A DNA stretch of 64,000 nt from Rhodococcus opacus B4 (GCF_000010805.1 NC_012522.1:7849451-7913450); one strand, 5' to 3'; counted from the first letter of the stretch, positions 17,879 to 27,472 are shown. Numbers and translations: made by a program. The notes: generated by a model not told the origin, from the letters alone.

Positions 17879-18985
17879 CTACGGCAGCCGGTGCCATACG
17901 CTCGACCCACCGGCGTCGAACCCCCCGAACAGCGACTTTCCCCAAACGGGGGATCGATCCTTGTCGACCAAACCCGCGCGGACGCCTTCGACGAAGTCGG
18001 ACGTACGGGCGAGATGGGTGGCGACATCCAGCTCCATCTTCAAACAGCGCAGCAGGTTCCGTTGTTTGCCCGCCGTCAACACCGCGAACGTCACCTCCAA
18101 GCTCTGCGGGGACGCCGAATCGAGTACCGCGAGAATTTCCCGTGACCATGAGCTGTGATGATCACGCAGGCGGGAGTAGATCTCGGACACGCTCGGTGCG
18201 CCAAAGCACCAATCGATCTCGCATCGGTGTTCAGCCAACCGGCTGGTGGTAGTCGGGGCTGCGGGAGGCAGTGAGCGCAGCACCTCATCGATCGGCGTTT
18301 GCGGGTTTTTCTCCAGCGCCGACACCACGAGGGCCACGTCGGCAACCCGATGCGTGGCCAGCCCGGTGTGCATGGCATCACCAGCATCGAGACGGTAGCC
18401 CGTCAACCCGAGGTACATCCCGAGCGCACCTGGAAGGCGGGACAGGAAATAGCTACCGCCGACATCCGGGAAGAACCCAATCGCGGTTTCGGGCATCGCC
18501 AGCACCGCCTTGTCACTGACGACACGGAACGCACCATGCACGGACAATCCCATTCCGCCGCCCATGCAGATCCCGTCGATCAGCGAGACCAAGGGGGTTG
18601 TGAGTTCCGCGATCCGGGCATTGAGGCGGTACTCGGAGGCAAAGAAGTCGTCACTGTCGCCGTATGCACCGGCGACAGTGTTCTGACGGATCTGGCGGAT
18701 GTCCCCACCGGCGCAAAACGCCTTCGCACTCGAACTCTCCAGTACCACAGCGGTGCCCGGATCCTTCTCCCATTCGTCGATAGCACGGTGGAGTTGGTCG
18801 ATCATCGATGTGGTCAGCGCGTTCAATGCCTTCGGGCGATTGAGCACGATCCGGCCGATCGGCCCCTGGCGGAGATACCTGATCTCGTCACTGCCACCGA
18901 GAGCGATGGTGCGCGGTTCGGCCACAACAGCCGGGCGATCATGGGTAAGGGTGTATCCGCACCGCCCGAATCGGACCTCACTCAT
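17879..18985 (-). CDS. 3-Hydroxyisobutyryl-CoA hydrolase-type crotonase
   Basis: About 368 residues, the length of this family and longer than hydratases. It has RPKALNALTTSMIDQL, AFCAGGDIRQIRQN, SLIDGICMGGGMGLSVHGAF and the acidic catalytic region AMPETAIGFFPDVGGSYFLS. The C-terminal tail has the hydrolase-type FVEGVRAGLVDKDRSPVWG. It should hydrolyse 3-hydroxyisobutyryl-CoA or 3-hydroxypropionyl-CoA to the free hydroxy acid. The ATG at 18985 overlaps the end of mmsA, so the two are coupled. With the alcohol dehydrogenase and MmsA it supplies the lower part of the pathway. Confidence 0.85.
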   Translation of the reverse strand: MSEVRFGRCGYTLTHDRPAVVAEPRTIALGGSDEIRYLRQGPIGRIVLNRPKALNALTTSMIDQLHRAIDEWEKDPGTAVVLESSSAKAFCAGGDIRQIRQNTVAGAYGDSDDFFASEYRLNARIAELTTPLVSLIDGICMGGGMGLSVHGAFRVVSDKAVLAMPETAIGFFPDVGGSYFLSRLPGALGMYLGLTGYRLDAGDAMHTGLATHRVADVALVVSALEKNPQTPIDEVLRSLPPAAPTTTSRLAEHRCEIDWCFGAPSVSEIYSRLRDHHSSWSREILAVLDSASPQSLEVTFAVLTAGKQRNLLRCLKMELDVATHLARTSDFVEGVRAGLVDKDRSPVWGKSLFGGFDAGGSSVWHRLP

Positions 18986-20522
18986 GGGTGGGCATGGAGA
19001 AGTCGGTGCGGGTCTGGGTGTCGTTGGGCCAGCGGGTGGTGGCGGTCTTGTTGCGGGTGTAGAACCGCACGCCTTCGGGTCCGTGAATGTGGTGGTCACC
19101 GAACAGGGAGCGTTTCCAGCCGCCGAAGGAGTGGAAGGCCATCGGCACGGGGATCGGGACGTTGATGCCGACCATGCCGGCCTTGACCTGGGCGAGGTAG
19201 GTGCGGGCGGTGTTGCCGTCGGCGGTGAAGATGGCGGTGCCGTTACCGAATTCATGATCGTTGACCAACTGGAGGGCCTTCTCGAACGATTCGGCGCGCA
19301 CGATGGACAGGACCGGTCCGAAGATCTCCTCGAGGTAGATCCGCATTGTCGGGGTGACGTGGTCGAAGAGGGTGCCGCCGAGGAAGAACCCGTCGCCGGC
19401 GTTGGCGGGGATCCGCTCGCGTCCGTCGACGACGAGTTCGGCGCCCTCCTCGACGCCGAGGTCGATGTAAGAGGCGACCTTGTCGCGGTGCGCACCGGTC
19501 ACCAACGGGCCCATCTCCACCTCGGCGGCGGTACCGGGGCCGACCTTCAGGTCGGCAAGAGCGGCGATCAACCGCTCACGCAGGGCGTTCGCGGTCTCCT
19601 CCCCGACCGGCACGGCCACGGAGATGGCCATGCAGCGTTCCCCTGCCGAGCCGTAGGCGGCACCCATCAGCGCGGACACGGCCTGGTCGAGATCGGCGTC
19701 GGGCATGATCACCATGTGGTTCTTCGCCCCGCCGAGGGCCTGCACGCGCTTGCCCTGCGCGGCAGCGGTGCTGTGGATGTACTCCGCGATCGGAGTGGAC
19801 CCGACGAAGCTGATCGCCTCCACCTGATCGTGGGTCAGCAACGCGTCGACCGCGACCTTGTCGCCGTGCACGACGTTGAACACCCCGTCCGGCAGACCCG
19901 CCTCGGTCAGCAACTTCGCGAGTTCGACGCTGAGGGTGGGGTCCTTCTCGGACGGCTTCATCACGAACGTGTTCCCACACGCCAAAGCGACGGGGAACAT
20001 CCACATCGGGACCATGGCGGGGAAGTTGAACGGCGAGATGCCCGCGACGACGCCGAGGGGCTGGCGGAAGGTGACTCCGTCGACGGCGCGGCCGACGTTC
20101 TCGGAGAACTCACCCTTGAGTTGCTGCGGGATGCCGCAAGCGAATTCGACGACCTCGAGGCCGCGGGTGACCTCACCCTTGGCGTCGGAGTGCACCTTGC
20201 CGTGCTCTGCGGTGATGATCGCCGCCAGCCGATCCGAGTGCTGTTCGACGAGGTCGCGGAACCGGAACATCACGCGGGCCCGGATGTGCGCGGGGGTGGC
20301 CGACCAGGTCGGAAAGGCATCGGCGGCGGCAGTGACCGCGGTGTGAACGTCCGCGGGTGTGGCCATCGCGACCTTGCCGGTCACCTGCCCGGTGGCGGGG
20401 TTGTAGACGTCGGCGCGGGTGGCGGCGCCGCGGGCATCGACACGACCGGCGATGTAGTGGTCGATATCGACCGGCCGAGAGCCAGTGGTGTCGGTCGCCG
20501 GGGTGGGAAGGGTGGCAGTCAT
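18978..20522 (-). CDS. mmsA: Methylmalonate/malonate-semialdehyde dehydrogenase (acylating)
   Basis: The 514-residue protein belongs to the CoA-acylating ALDH branch. It has GVVAGISPFNFPAMVPMWMF, FVGSTPIAEYIHSTAAAQGK, QALGGAKNHMVIMPDADLDQ (no catalytic glutamate here, as in MmsA) and the nucleophile in GSAGERCMAISVAV. It turns methylmalonate semialdehyde into propionyl-CoA, or malonate semialdehyde into acetyl-CoA, with loss of CO2. It lies 25 bp after the iron alcohol dehydrogenase, whose product would be its substrate. Confidence 0.92.
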   Translation of the reverse strand: MTATLPTPATDTTGSRPVDIDHYIAGRVDARGAATRADVYNPATGQVTGKVAMATPADVHTAVTAAADAFPTWSATPAHIRARVMFRFRDLVEQHSDRLAAIITAEHGKVHSDAKGEVTRGLEVVEFACGIPQQLKGEFSENVGRAVDGVTFRQPLGVVAGISPFNFPAMVPMWMFPVALACGNTFVMKPSEKDPTLSVELAKLLTEAGLPDGVFNVVHGDKVAVDALLTHDQVEAISFVGSTPIAEYIHSTAAAQGKRVQALGGAKNHMVIMPDADLDQAVSALMGAAYGSAGERCMAISVAVPVGEETANALRERLIAALADLKVGPGTAAEVEMGPLVTGAHRDKVASYIDLGVEEGAELVVDGRERIPANAGDGFFLGGTLFDHVTPTMRIYLEEIFGPVLSIVRAESFEKALQLVNDHEFGNGTAIFTADGNTARTYLAQVKAGMVGINVPIPVPMAFHSFGGWKRSLFGDHHIHGPEGVRFYTRNKTATTRWPNDTQTRTDFSMPTHE

Positions 20523-20547
20523 GTGAAGGTTTCTCCTGGAGGGGTTT

Positions 20548-21708
20548 TCAGCCGTAGATCTGGGCGTAGAGGTCGCGGATCTCGGCGTCGGTCGGGACGA
20601 GCGGGTTGTTGTTCGGTGACCCGGAGGCCAGGGCCTGCGCGGCCATCAGCGGGATCAGCTCGTTCCACCGGTCCTTTTCGATCCCGTACGCCTTGGGGGT
20701 GGGCACGGCCACGTCGCGGCACAGCTCGCGCAGTGCGTCGACGAGGTTGTTCGCGGCGGGCGTGTCGTCCTCGCCGACGGCGGCGACCCCGAGGGCGCGG
20801 GCGCAGTCGGCGTACCGCGACTGCGCGGCACCGACCGAGAATGCCGTCACCGCGGGGAACAGCATGGCGTTCGACAAGCCGTGGGCGACGTGGAAGTGGG
20901 CGCCGATCGGGCGGCTCATCCCGTGCACGAGGGCAACGGAGGAGTTGGAGAACGCGATGCCGGCCTGGGTGGCGGCGAGCATCATCTGCTCACGGGCTTC
21001 GGCGTCACCGCCGTCGGTGTAGGCGCGGCGCAGGACGCGGCCGATGGTGCCGATCGCGGTCAGGGCGAGACTGTCCGAGAACGGGTTCGCCTTCTTGCTG
21101 ACGTACGCCTCGATCGCGTGGGTCAGCGCATCGACGCCGGTGTCGGCGGTCAGCCGCGGCGGCATCGACACGGTCAACTCGTAGTCGATGACCGCGGCGA
21201 CCGGCAGAAACGCCAGGCCCGGGCAGAGCATCTTCTCGTCGCTGACGCTGTCGGTGATGACCGTGAACTGGGTGGCCTCGGACCCGCTTCCGGCGGTGGT
21301 GGGGACCGCGATGACCGGCAGGGCCGGTCCCACATTGTTGCGGGGAGCCTTGTAGTCGCGCATCTGCCCGCCCTGGCGGCCGAGCATCCCGAGGGCCTTG
21401 GCGGTGTCCATCGGACTGCCGCCGCCGAACCCGATCACCGAATCGCAGTCGTGCTCGGCGATCGCGGCGACGCCCGCGTCGAGGGAAACGGTGGTCGGAT
21501 CCGGGACTGTACCGTCGAACAGGCGCGGCGACAGACCGGCGGCCTCGAGGTTCTTGATCATCTGTTCCGCCGCGCCGGTGCCGACGAGGAAGGAATCGGT
21601 GACCACCAACGGGCGGGTCAGCCCGAGGCCGTTGACCACCTCGCCGATCTCGGCGACGGCGCCGCCGCCGATCCGCATGATCCGCGGAAGAGAAATGGGT
21701 GCAGACAT
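20548..21708 (-). CDS. Iron-containing alcohol dehydrogenase
   Basis: The 386-residue protein is a group III alcohol dehydrogenase. It has the cofactor motif GFGGGSPMDTAKALG (about residue 95), PTTAGSGSEAT and the metal-binding histidine region HGMSRPIGAHFHVAHGLSNA (about 265-280). It should oxidise a primary hydroxyl to an aldehyde using NAD(P). Between a hydroxyacyl-CoA hydrolase and MmsA, the likely substrate is 3-hydroxypropionate or 3-hydroxyisobutyrate, taking the place usually held by MmsB. Substrate is inference. Confidence 0.87.
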   Translation of the reverse strand: MSAPISLPRIMRIGGGAVAEIGEVVNGLGLTRPLVVTDSFLVGTGAAEQMIKNLEAAGLSPRLFDGTVPDPTTVSLDAGVAAIAEHDCDSVIGFGGGSPMDTAKALGMLGRQGGQMRDYKAPRNNVGPALPVIAVPTTAGSGSEATQFTVITDSVSDEKMLCPGLAFLPVAAVIDYELTVSMPPRLTADTGVDALTHAIEAYVSKKANPFSDSLALTAIGTIGRVLRRAYTDGGDAEAREQMMLAATQAGIAFSNSSVALVHGMSRPIGAHFHVAHGLSNAMLFPAVTAFSVGAAQSRYADCARALGVAAVGEDDTPAANNLVDALRELCRDVAVPTPKAYGIEKDRWNELIPLMAAQALASGSPNNNPLVPTDAEIRDLYAQIYG

Positions 21709-21722
21709 GGATTCTCTCGCTT

Positions 21723-22544
21723 TCAGCGATGGGTGAACATCGGGGTGCGCTTGTCGAGGAACGCCGACATCCCCTCGGCCTTGTCTTCGGTGGCGAAGGA
21801 AGCATGGAACATCCGCCGCTCGAAGCGCAGCCCCTCCGACAGGGTCGTCTCGAACGCGCGGTCGACCGACTCCTTGGCCATCAGCACCGCGGGCCGGGAG
21901 AACCCGGCGATCTTCGCCGCTGCCTTGACCGCTTCATCGACCACGTTGCTGGCCGGAACGACCCGAGCGACCAGCCCGATGCGCTCCGCCTCCTCGGCGT
22001 CGATTGTGCGACCGGTCAGGACCATGTCCATCGCCTTGGACTTGCCGACCGCGCGGGCCAGACGCTGGGTGCCGCCGGCGCCGGGCAGAATCCCGAGGGT
22101 GATCTCTGGCTGACCGAACTTGGCGGTCTCGGCAGCGATGATGAAGTCGCAGCTCATCGCGAGTTCGGCGCCGCCGCCGAGGGCGTAGCCGGCGACCGCG
22201 GCGATGATGGGCTTGCGGGTGGTGGAGGCGCGTTCCCAGCTGGCCGTGATGAAGTCTTCGAGGTAGACGTCGGTGAAGGACTTGGGCTGCATCTCCTTGA
22301 TGTCGGCGCCGGCGGCGAAGGCCTTGGCGCTGCCGGTCAGGACGACGGCGCCGATGCTGTCGTCGGCTTCGGTGGCATCGAGGGCGGCGGTCAGCTCCTC
22401 GGTGAGGGCGTTGCACAGGGCGTTGAGGGCCTTCGGACGGTCGAGCGTGATCAGCGCAACCGGGCCCCGGCGTTCGACGCGGAGATGTTCGTAATCTCCC
22501 CCCTGGTCCTCGAACGAGGTGGCCTTCTCTGCAATGGCGGTCAT
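21723..22544 (-). CDS. Enoyl-CoA hydratase
   Basis: The 273-residue protein is a typical short-chain enoyl-CoA hydratase. It has AFAAGADIKEMQPKSF, the oxyanion motif AGYALGGGAELAMSCDFIIA with the first catalytic glutamate following in KFGQPEITLGILPGAGGTQR, and the C-terminal SAFLDKRTPMFTHR. It should hydrate crotonyl-, acryloyl- or methacrylyl-CoA. The ATG at 22544 was chosen because an AGGAG and a GGAAG lie just upstream and the longer frame is not conserved. It lies 14 bp before the alcohol dehydrogenase. Confidence 0.9.
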   Translation of the reverse strand: MTAIAEKATSFEDQGGDYEHLRVERRGPVALITLDRPKALNALCNALTEELTAALDATEADDSIGAVVLTGSAKAFAAGADIKEMQPKSFTDVYLEDFITASWERASTTRKPIIAAVAGYALGGGAELAMSCDFIIAAETAKFGQPEITLGILPGAGGTQRLARAVGKSKAMDMVLTGRTIDAEEAERIGLVARVVPASNVVDEAVKAAAKIAGFSRPAVLMAKESVDRAFETTLSEGLRFERRMFHASFATEDKAEGMSAFLDKRTPMFTHR

Positions 22545-22587
22545 TTCTTCCGCACTCCTGTTTCTAGTGTGTCGGTGATGGACGACG

Positions 22588-23571
22588 TCAGACGGTGATG
22601 ACCGTCTTTCCCTGGGTACGTCCGTGGGCGAGTTCCTCGAGGGCATCGGGCACATCGTCGAGACCGGCACGGGCGGTGATCAGCGGGTCGATCAGGCCGG
22701 CAGCGGCCATCTCGAAGATCGCTGCCTGGGCGATGTGCACGAGATCCGGGCGATGTGTGCGGTACAACGACCAGTGCAGGCCGGCGATGGTGTAGTTCTT
22801 CACGAAGGCGTGGTTGAGGTGCGGCCTGGGGATGTAGCCGCTGGCGAATCCGATGACCACGATGCGTCCTTCGAAGGCAATGTATTTCGTTGCCTGCTCG
22901 TACGCCTGGCCGCCGACCGAGTCGAAAACGATGTCGGCGCCGTCCGGTGCGGCGGCCTTGACCTGCTCGATCACGTCCCCGCGGGAGCGGACGACGACTA
23001 CGTCCGCTCCGAGACCGGAGACGGTGACGGCTTTGCCCTCGTCGGACACGATCGCGATCACGGTCGCGCCCGCCGCCCGGGCGACCTGCACGGCCGCCGA
23101 GCCGACACCGCCGGCGGCGGCGGTGACCACGACAGTGTCGCCGGCCTTGATCGCGGCCCGCCGGTGCAAACCGAGCCACGCCGTCAGGTAGGTCAGATGC
23201 AAGGTGGCCGCGGTGGTGTCGTCGATGTTGCGGGGAACGACGTAGGCCTCGTCGGCGTTCATCAGGGCGACCTCGGCGAAGCCGCCGTGCGGAAGAATCG
23301 GCTGCCCGACGATCCGCGAGGCAAGCAACCGCGGATCGACTCCACCGCCGATGTCGTCGACCCACCCGCACACTTCGAGGCCCGGAGTGAACGGCGGGAC
23401 CGGCTTCTGCTGATACTCGCCCCGGCACAGCAGAACGTCGGCGAAGTTGCACGAGGTGGCGGCCACGCGAAGCCGGACCTGCCCGTGCCCGGGGGTCGGT
23501 TCGGTTGTGTCTTCCAGCCGCAGGACGGAGGCGGGTTCTCCGTACTGGCGGACTCTCCATGCTCGGGACAT
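22588..23571 (-). CDS. Medium-chain dehydrogenase, quinone-oxidoreductase/acryloyl-CoA-reductase-like
   Basis: About 327 residues of the zinc-independent MDR family. It has CNFADVLLCRGEYQQKPVPP, PGLEVCGWV and the nucleotide-binding AAAGGVGSAAVQVARAAGAT. Related enzymes reduce quinones or act as NADPH-dependent enoyl-CoA reductases (AcuI acts on acryloyl-CoA). The location between a crotonyl-CoA reductase-like gene and an enoyl-CoA hydratase favours an acyl-CoA substrate, but family alone cannot decide. The ATG at 23571 follows the previous gene by 44 bp. Confidence 0.78.
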   Translation of the reverse strand: MSRAWRVRQYGEPASVLRLEDTTEPTPGHGQVRLRVAATSCNFADVLLCRGEYQQKPVPPFTPGLEVCGWVDDIGGGVDPRLLASRIVGQPILPHGGFAEVALMNADEAYVVPRNIDDTTAATLHLTYLTAWLGLHRRAAIKAGDTVVVTAAAGGVGSAAVQVARAAGATVIAIVSDEGKAVTVSGLGADVVVVRSRGDVIEQVKAAAPDGADIVFDSVGGQAYEQATKYIAFEGRIVVIGFASGYIPRPHLNHAFVKNYTIAGLHWSLYRTHRPDLVHIAQAAIFEMAAAGLIDPLITARAGLDDVPDALEELAHGRTQGKTVITV

Positions 23572-23615
23572 GTTGTGCACCTTTGCTTGTGGTTCTGCTA
23601 TGCCGTTGCGGGTGG

Positions 23616-24902
23616 TCAGGGCCGTCGACCCTCGTCCGGGGTGGTGGCGCCGATGAGGTGGACGGTGTTGCCGAAGACCTCTTCGCCGCGGCCCATCTGG
23701 GCGTGGGAGAGCGGAATGTCGGCCATGGGGAGGACTCGGCCGACGACCGGGTCGATCTTCCCGTCGACGACGAGCTGGTTGTAGGCGATGGCCTGTTCGT
23801 CGTTGGTGCCGTGCGAGCCCTGCAGTCGCTTCTGGCGGGTCCAGTGGTACCGCAGGTCGACCATGGCGTCGAATCCGGTGGTGCCGGCGCAGATGGCGAC
23901 CATGCCGCCGGGCTGGCACACGAAGATGCTGGTGGGGATGGTGGAGGCACCGGGGTGCTCGAACACGATCGCCGGGTCTTCTCGGCTGCCGGCGATCTCC
24001 CAGAGCTTCTTGCCGAACGCACGGGCACCGGCGGTCCACTTCTTCTGGCCTTCGGTGTCGTCGACGAGCGGCGGGACGCCCCAGTGATCGAACTCGCGCC
24101 GGTTGATGTAGCCGATGGCCCCGTACTTCATTGCGTAGGCGCCGCGGTCGTCGTCGGAGACCACGGCCACGGCCCGGCCGCCCGCCTCGCGCACGAGCTG
24201 GCAAGCCTGGGTTCCCAGACCACCGGATCCGCCCCACACCAGTACCAGATCGCCCTCGGTGACGGTGTTGCCCTTCCAGCCGTGCAGCATCCGGTACGCG
24301 GTCGTTCCCACAAGGGTGGGTGCGGCGGCTTCGGCCCAACTCAGATGCGCAGCCTTGGGGAGAACCTGATGCGCCTGCACTCGGGCGAACTGGCCGAACG
24401 AGCCGTAGTTGGTGTCGTATCCCCAGATCTTCGCGCTCGGGGCGATCATCTGGTCGCGGCCGGCGCTGATCCACGGGTCGTTCTGGTCCCAGACGCCCGG
24501 ATGGATGACGACCTCGTCGCCGATCTGGATGCCGCTGACACCCTCACCGACGGCGTAGACGATGCCGGAGGCGTCCGAGCCGCCGATGTGGAAGTCCTCG
24601 CTCTCGCCCCGGCGCTGCCGAGTGGCGACCTGATCGACCGGGTAGCCGCGGGCCGCCCAGACGTTGTTGTAGTTGACCCCGGCTGCCATCACGGCGATCA
24701 GTACTTCACCGGTACCGAGGTGCGGGGTGTCGACGACCTCGTGCACGAACGCCGTGGCGGGATCGCCGTACCGCTCCGGGCGCACGACCTGCGCGTGCAT
24801 GCTCTTGGGAACCACGCCGAGTGGGGGCAGCGTTCCCGGCTCCACCGCGTCGGTGGTCGGGTCGGCAACGGACTGGCGCTCCATCAGTTCGGTCACGATC
24901 AT
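23616..24902 (-). CDS. Crotonyl-CoA carboxylase/reductase family enzyme
   Basis: The 428-residue protein has the family markers GVNYNNVWAARGYPVDQ, VIHPGVWDQNDPW, KIWGYDTNYGSFGQFARV, VWGGSGGLGTQACQLVREAG, IVFEHPGAS and LQGSHGTNDEQA. Members reduce crotonyl- or acryloyl-CoA with NADPH, many also fixing CO2. In Streptomyces-type Ccr I recall the region as NFGGLAEL; here it is NYGSFGQF, so the acidic residue is absent, and the enzyme may reduce without carboxylation. That residue comparison is from memory. It starts a tight run of acyl-CoA genes and has TTTAGGAG before the start. Confidence 0.87.
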   Translation of the reverse strand: MIVTELMERQSVADPTTDAVEPGTLPPLGVVPKSMHAQVVRPERYGDPATAFVHEVVDTPHLGTGEVLIAVMAAGVNYNNVWAARGYPVDQVATRQRRGESEDFHIGGSDASGIVYAVGEGVSGIQIGDEVVIHPGVWDQNDPWISAGRDQMIAPSAKIWGYDTNYGSFGQFARVQAHQVLPKAAHLSWAEAAAPTLVGTTAYRMLHGWKGNTVTEGDLVLVWGGSGGLGTQACQLVREAGGRAVAVVSDDDRGAYAMKYGAIGYINRREFDHWGVPPLVDDTEGQKKWTAGARAFGKKLWEIAGSREDPAIVFEHPGASTIPTSIFVCQPGGMVAICAGTTGFDAMVDLRYHWTRQKRLQGSHGTNDEQAIAYNQLVVDGKIDPVVGRVLPMADIPLSHAQMGRGEEVFGNTVHLIGATTPDEGRRP

Positions 24903-24935
24903 CTCCTAAAGATTTATATTCGTAGAATCATCAAA
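24903..24935 (-). promoter_or_regulatory. Leader before the Ccr-like gene with possible ArsR operator
   Basis: Read leftward the leader contains GATTCTACGAATATAAATC then TTTAGGAG before the start. It resembles the leaders at 17432-17460 and 29786-29814. The 153-bp gap after the upstream hydratase gene suggests an internal promoter here. Confidence 0.35.
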
Positions 24936-25055
24936 CTATAAGGCGGGTGTCATCTCCAAACCCGCCGGCCCCTCGGCCGGAAAGGCGTGCCGGCGAGATC
25001 AGACTTCGGACACCGGTTGCGGGAGAAGGGTTCTCACGCAACCGGTACCGAATGG

Positions 25056-25883
25056 TTACTGCTCGACGGCGCCGTACCGCTCGTCCCGCCACGCCAGCGC
25101 GGCCCCGAGTCCCTTGGACGCGACGAGCTCGGTGAACTCGGCGCGCTCGGGGGTCTCGGCCGAATTCAGCACCGCGGCGATATCGAGATTCGACTCGACC
25201 GCACTGGTCAGCCCCATCGCGTCGTACGCGCGGGTGATGGCACGCTTGGTGTACCGAAGGATCGACAGGGGAGTGAGCGCAATCTTGCGAGCGAGGACGT
25301 CGACGGTTGCTTCGAGGTCGGTCTTGGCGACCACACGGTTGACCATCCCGAGCGTCGCGGCTCGTTCGGCGTCGATGATGTCTCCGGTGTAGAGCAGTTC
25401 GTTGGTGGCCTTCTGCCCCAGCAGGAACGGCATCAACAGCGTCACAGGTCCGGACCCGAACCGGATCTCCGGCTCACCGAACTGGGCGTCGTCGGCGGCG
25501 ATGATCAGATCGCAGGCCATCGCCAGTTCGCAGCCACCGGCCAGGCACCATCCGGAGACGGCGGCGATGACCGGTTTCTTCAGGCGCCACACCTGCATCG
25601 ACAGCCCGATGTTGTTGGTCAGGCCGGCATGCCACTGCTCGGCGGTCGAGACACCCATCTCCACTTCCTGGGCGATGTCGTAGCCGACACTGAACGCCTT
25701 CTCCCCACCCTGCAGAACGACGACCTTGATCGCCGGGTCGGCTTCCGCGGCGGTCAAGGCCTGCGCCAGCTCTTGCATCAGTTCGACCGACAGTGCGTTG
25801 AGCTTTTTCGGCCGGTTGATGGTCAGCCAGGCCACCTCTCCGCGGTGCTCGGTGCGGACGAGATCGTCGGTGGATGTGGTCAT
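25056..25883 (-). CDS. Enoyl-CoA hydratase/isomerase family protein
   Basis: The 275-residue crotonase has AFSVGYDIAQEVEMGVST, the oxyanion segment SGWCLAGGCELAMACDLIIA and AQFGEPEIRFGSGPVTLLMP. Only the first of the two usual acidic residues is obvious, so it may be a specialised hydratase or isomerase. The ATG at 25883 overlaps the ligase stop as ATGA, so it should work directly on the acyl-CoA made by that ligase. Confidence 0.85.
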   Translation of the reverse strand: MTTSTDDLVRTEHRGEVAWLTINRPKKLNALSVELMQELAQALTAAEADPAIKVVVLQGGEKAFSVGYDIAQEVEMGVSTAEQWHAGLTNNIGLSMQVWRLKKPVIAAVSGWCLAGGCELAMACDLIIAADDAQFGEPEIRFGSGPVTLLMPFLLGQKATNELLYTGDIIDAERAATLGMVNRVVAKTDLEATVDVLARKIALTPLSILRYTKRAITRAYDAMGLTSAVESNLDIAAVLNSAETPERAEFTELVASKGLGAALAWRDERYGAVEQ

Positions 25884-27472
25884 GCTATTGCCTCGCTTTG
25901 CGTTTGTATTTCGGAAGCTGATTGCGTCCGCAGACGTGCCTTGTCGACCTTTCCCACTGCCGTTCGGGGGAGTGCGTCGACGACGATGAAGTGGTCGGGA
26001 ATCCACCATCGGGGGAATCGCTCACCGACGTGCGCGCGAAGCGCGACGTCGATGTCCCCGGTGGCGTCGTCGGCGACCACGATGTAAGCGAGTGGTCGCT
26101 CGATCCATCGCGGATGCGCCATCGCCACGATGGCGGCCGACGACACGGCCGGATGGGTGCACAGGTACTGCTCGAGTTCCGCTGTCGCAATCCACTCACC
26201 ACCGGACTTGATCAGATCTTTCTCCCGGTCGTGCAGGCTGAGTCGACCCCGTTCGTCGATCGACGCGATATCTCCGGTGTCGAACCAATCCGTACTGCCG
26301 TCCCGAACACCGACGACGAACGGCCCGCGCACCTGCAGCCGACCCATGGAAGGGCCGGAGCCATCCTGATCGAACCCATCTTCATCGATACGTAGTTCCA
26401 CCAGCGGAATGGGCACACCGGCGGAGGTCGTGGGGTCGGTGCGTTCGTAGGTGCTGCACGCCATGGTCTCGGTCATGCCCCACGCCGTACCGACAGTGGC
26501 ACCGAGAACCGTCGCCACCGCGCGCACGACCGGCTGTGGGACCGCGCTCCCACCACTGAAGACCTCGCGGAGACTGCCTGGGCGGGGTGCACGGCCGGCC
26601 GAGACTGCCGCGCATACGTCGTGCCAGATCGTCGGGACCGCGGCGGCGATGGTGACGGATTCGTCGCTGATAATTGTCGCCACTCGATCCGCCGCCAAGT
26701 CGCCTCCGCACAGGATCAACGACGCCCCAGTGAGAGCGCAGGTGAGCGGAAGCCCCCAACCGTTCACGTGGAAGAACGGTGCGAGGGGAAGGACCCGATC
26801 GTCTCTGCTCAGTCCCGACGCTTCCGTGGTGGCCTGGCTGAGGGTGTGCAGCATGACCGCGCGATGGCTGACCGGATAGCTCTTGGGACGCCCAGTGGTG
26901 CCACTGGTGTGGAACAGGTACGCAGTGATGTCTTCATCGCTGACGGCCGCTGGGACCGTTGCCTTTCCACCCAGCTCGACCAGGTCCTCGTACCGGACGA
27001 ATGAATCCGAGTACTCGGACCAGTCATGGTCACCGACCACGATCAACGCCACGTCGGATTCGCGCAACGCGGCCAGGACGGCTCTGGCGCTATCGCCGAG
27101 GACTGGGTGGTCCATCATCTCCCCGTCGACCACCACGGCGGCCGGTCGGGGAGACAACGCCTGGTCGATCAACACCTCGGCGCTCAGACGTGCGTTGAGG
27201 CTGTTGACCGCGGCGCCGAGGAGGGGAACACCCAGTAATACCTCGAAGTGCTCGAGAGTGTTGAACGCAAAAACAGCGACGGTCTCTCCCGATCCGATGC
27301 CCAAACCCGCTTGCGCACCCGCGGCCAGTCGCCGTGCCCTCGATGCCACCTCCGGGAAGGACCACCGCGTGGTCGCCGCCCCGCCGGCCTCTCCTGCGAT
27401 GCTCACGACCTCCGACTGCGGATGAATATTGCTCATCCGCCACAGCAGATGGTCGACGGTCAGGGGAAACAT
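25880..27472 (-). CDS. AMP-forming acyl-CoA ligase
   Basis: The 530-residue protein belongs to the ANL superfamily. It has the P-loop-like AYLFHTSGTTGRPKSYPVSH, the adenine motif GTAWGMTETM, the hinge GDIASIDERGRLSLHDREKD and the catalytic lysine near the C-terminus in LPRTAVGKVDKARLR. It activates a carboxylic acid to its CoA ester via acyl-AMP. It starts 2 bp after the OsmC gene and overlaps the hydratase. Medium-chain or methylthio-propionate ligases look similar, so the acid is not fixed by sequence. Confidence 0.87.
   Translation of the reverse strand: MFPLTVDHLLWRMSNIHPQSEVVSIAGEAGGAATTRWSFPEVASRARRLAAGAQAGLGIGSGETVAVFAFNTLEHFEVLLGVPLLGAAVNSLNARLSAEVLIDQALSPRPAAVVVDGEMMDHPVLGDSARAVLAALRESDVALIVVGDHDWSEYSDSFVRYEDLVELGGKATVPAAVSDEDITAYLFHTSGTTGRPKSYPVSHRAVMLHTLSQATTEASGLSRDDRVLPLAPFFHVNGWGLPLTCALTGASLILCGGDLAADRVATIISDESVTIAAAVPTIWHDVCAAVSAGRAPRPGSLREVFSGGSAVPQPVVRAVATVLGATVGTAWGMTETMACSTYERTDPTTSAGVPIPLVELRIDEDGFDQDGSGPSMGRLQVRGPFVVGVRDGSTDWFDTGDIASIDERGRLSLHDREKDLIKSGGEWIATAELEQYLCTHPAVSSAAIVAMAHPRWIERPLAYIVVADDATGDIDVALRAHVGERFPRWWIPDHFIVVDALPRTAVGKVDKARLRTQSASEIQTQSEAIA

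Noticed and set aside
18699..21101. Plus-strand open frame of 800 codons
   Set aside because: Antisense to mmsA, the hydrolase and the alcohol dehydrogenase; Gly/Val/Asp-rich shadow without motifs.
23505..24941. Plus-strand open frame of 478 codons
   Set aside because: Antisense shadow of the Ccr-like gene; no ribosome site or family.
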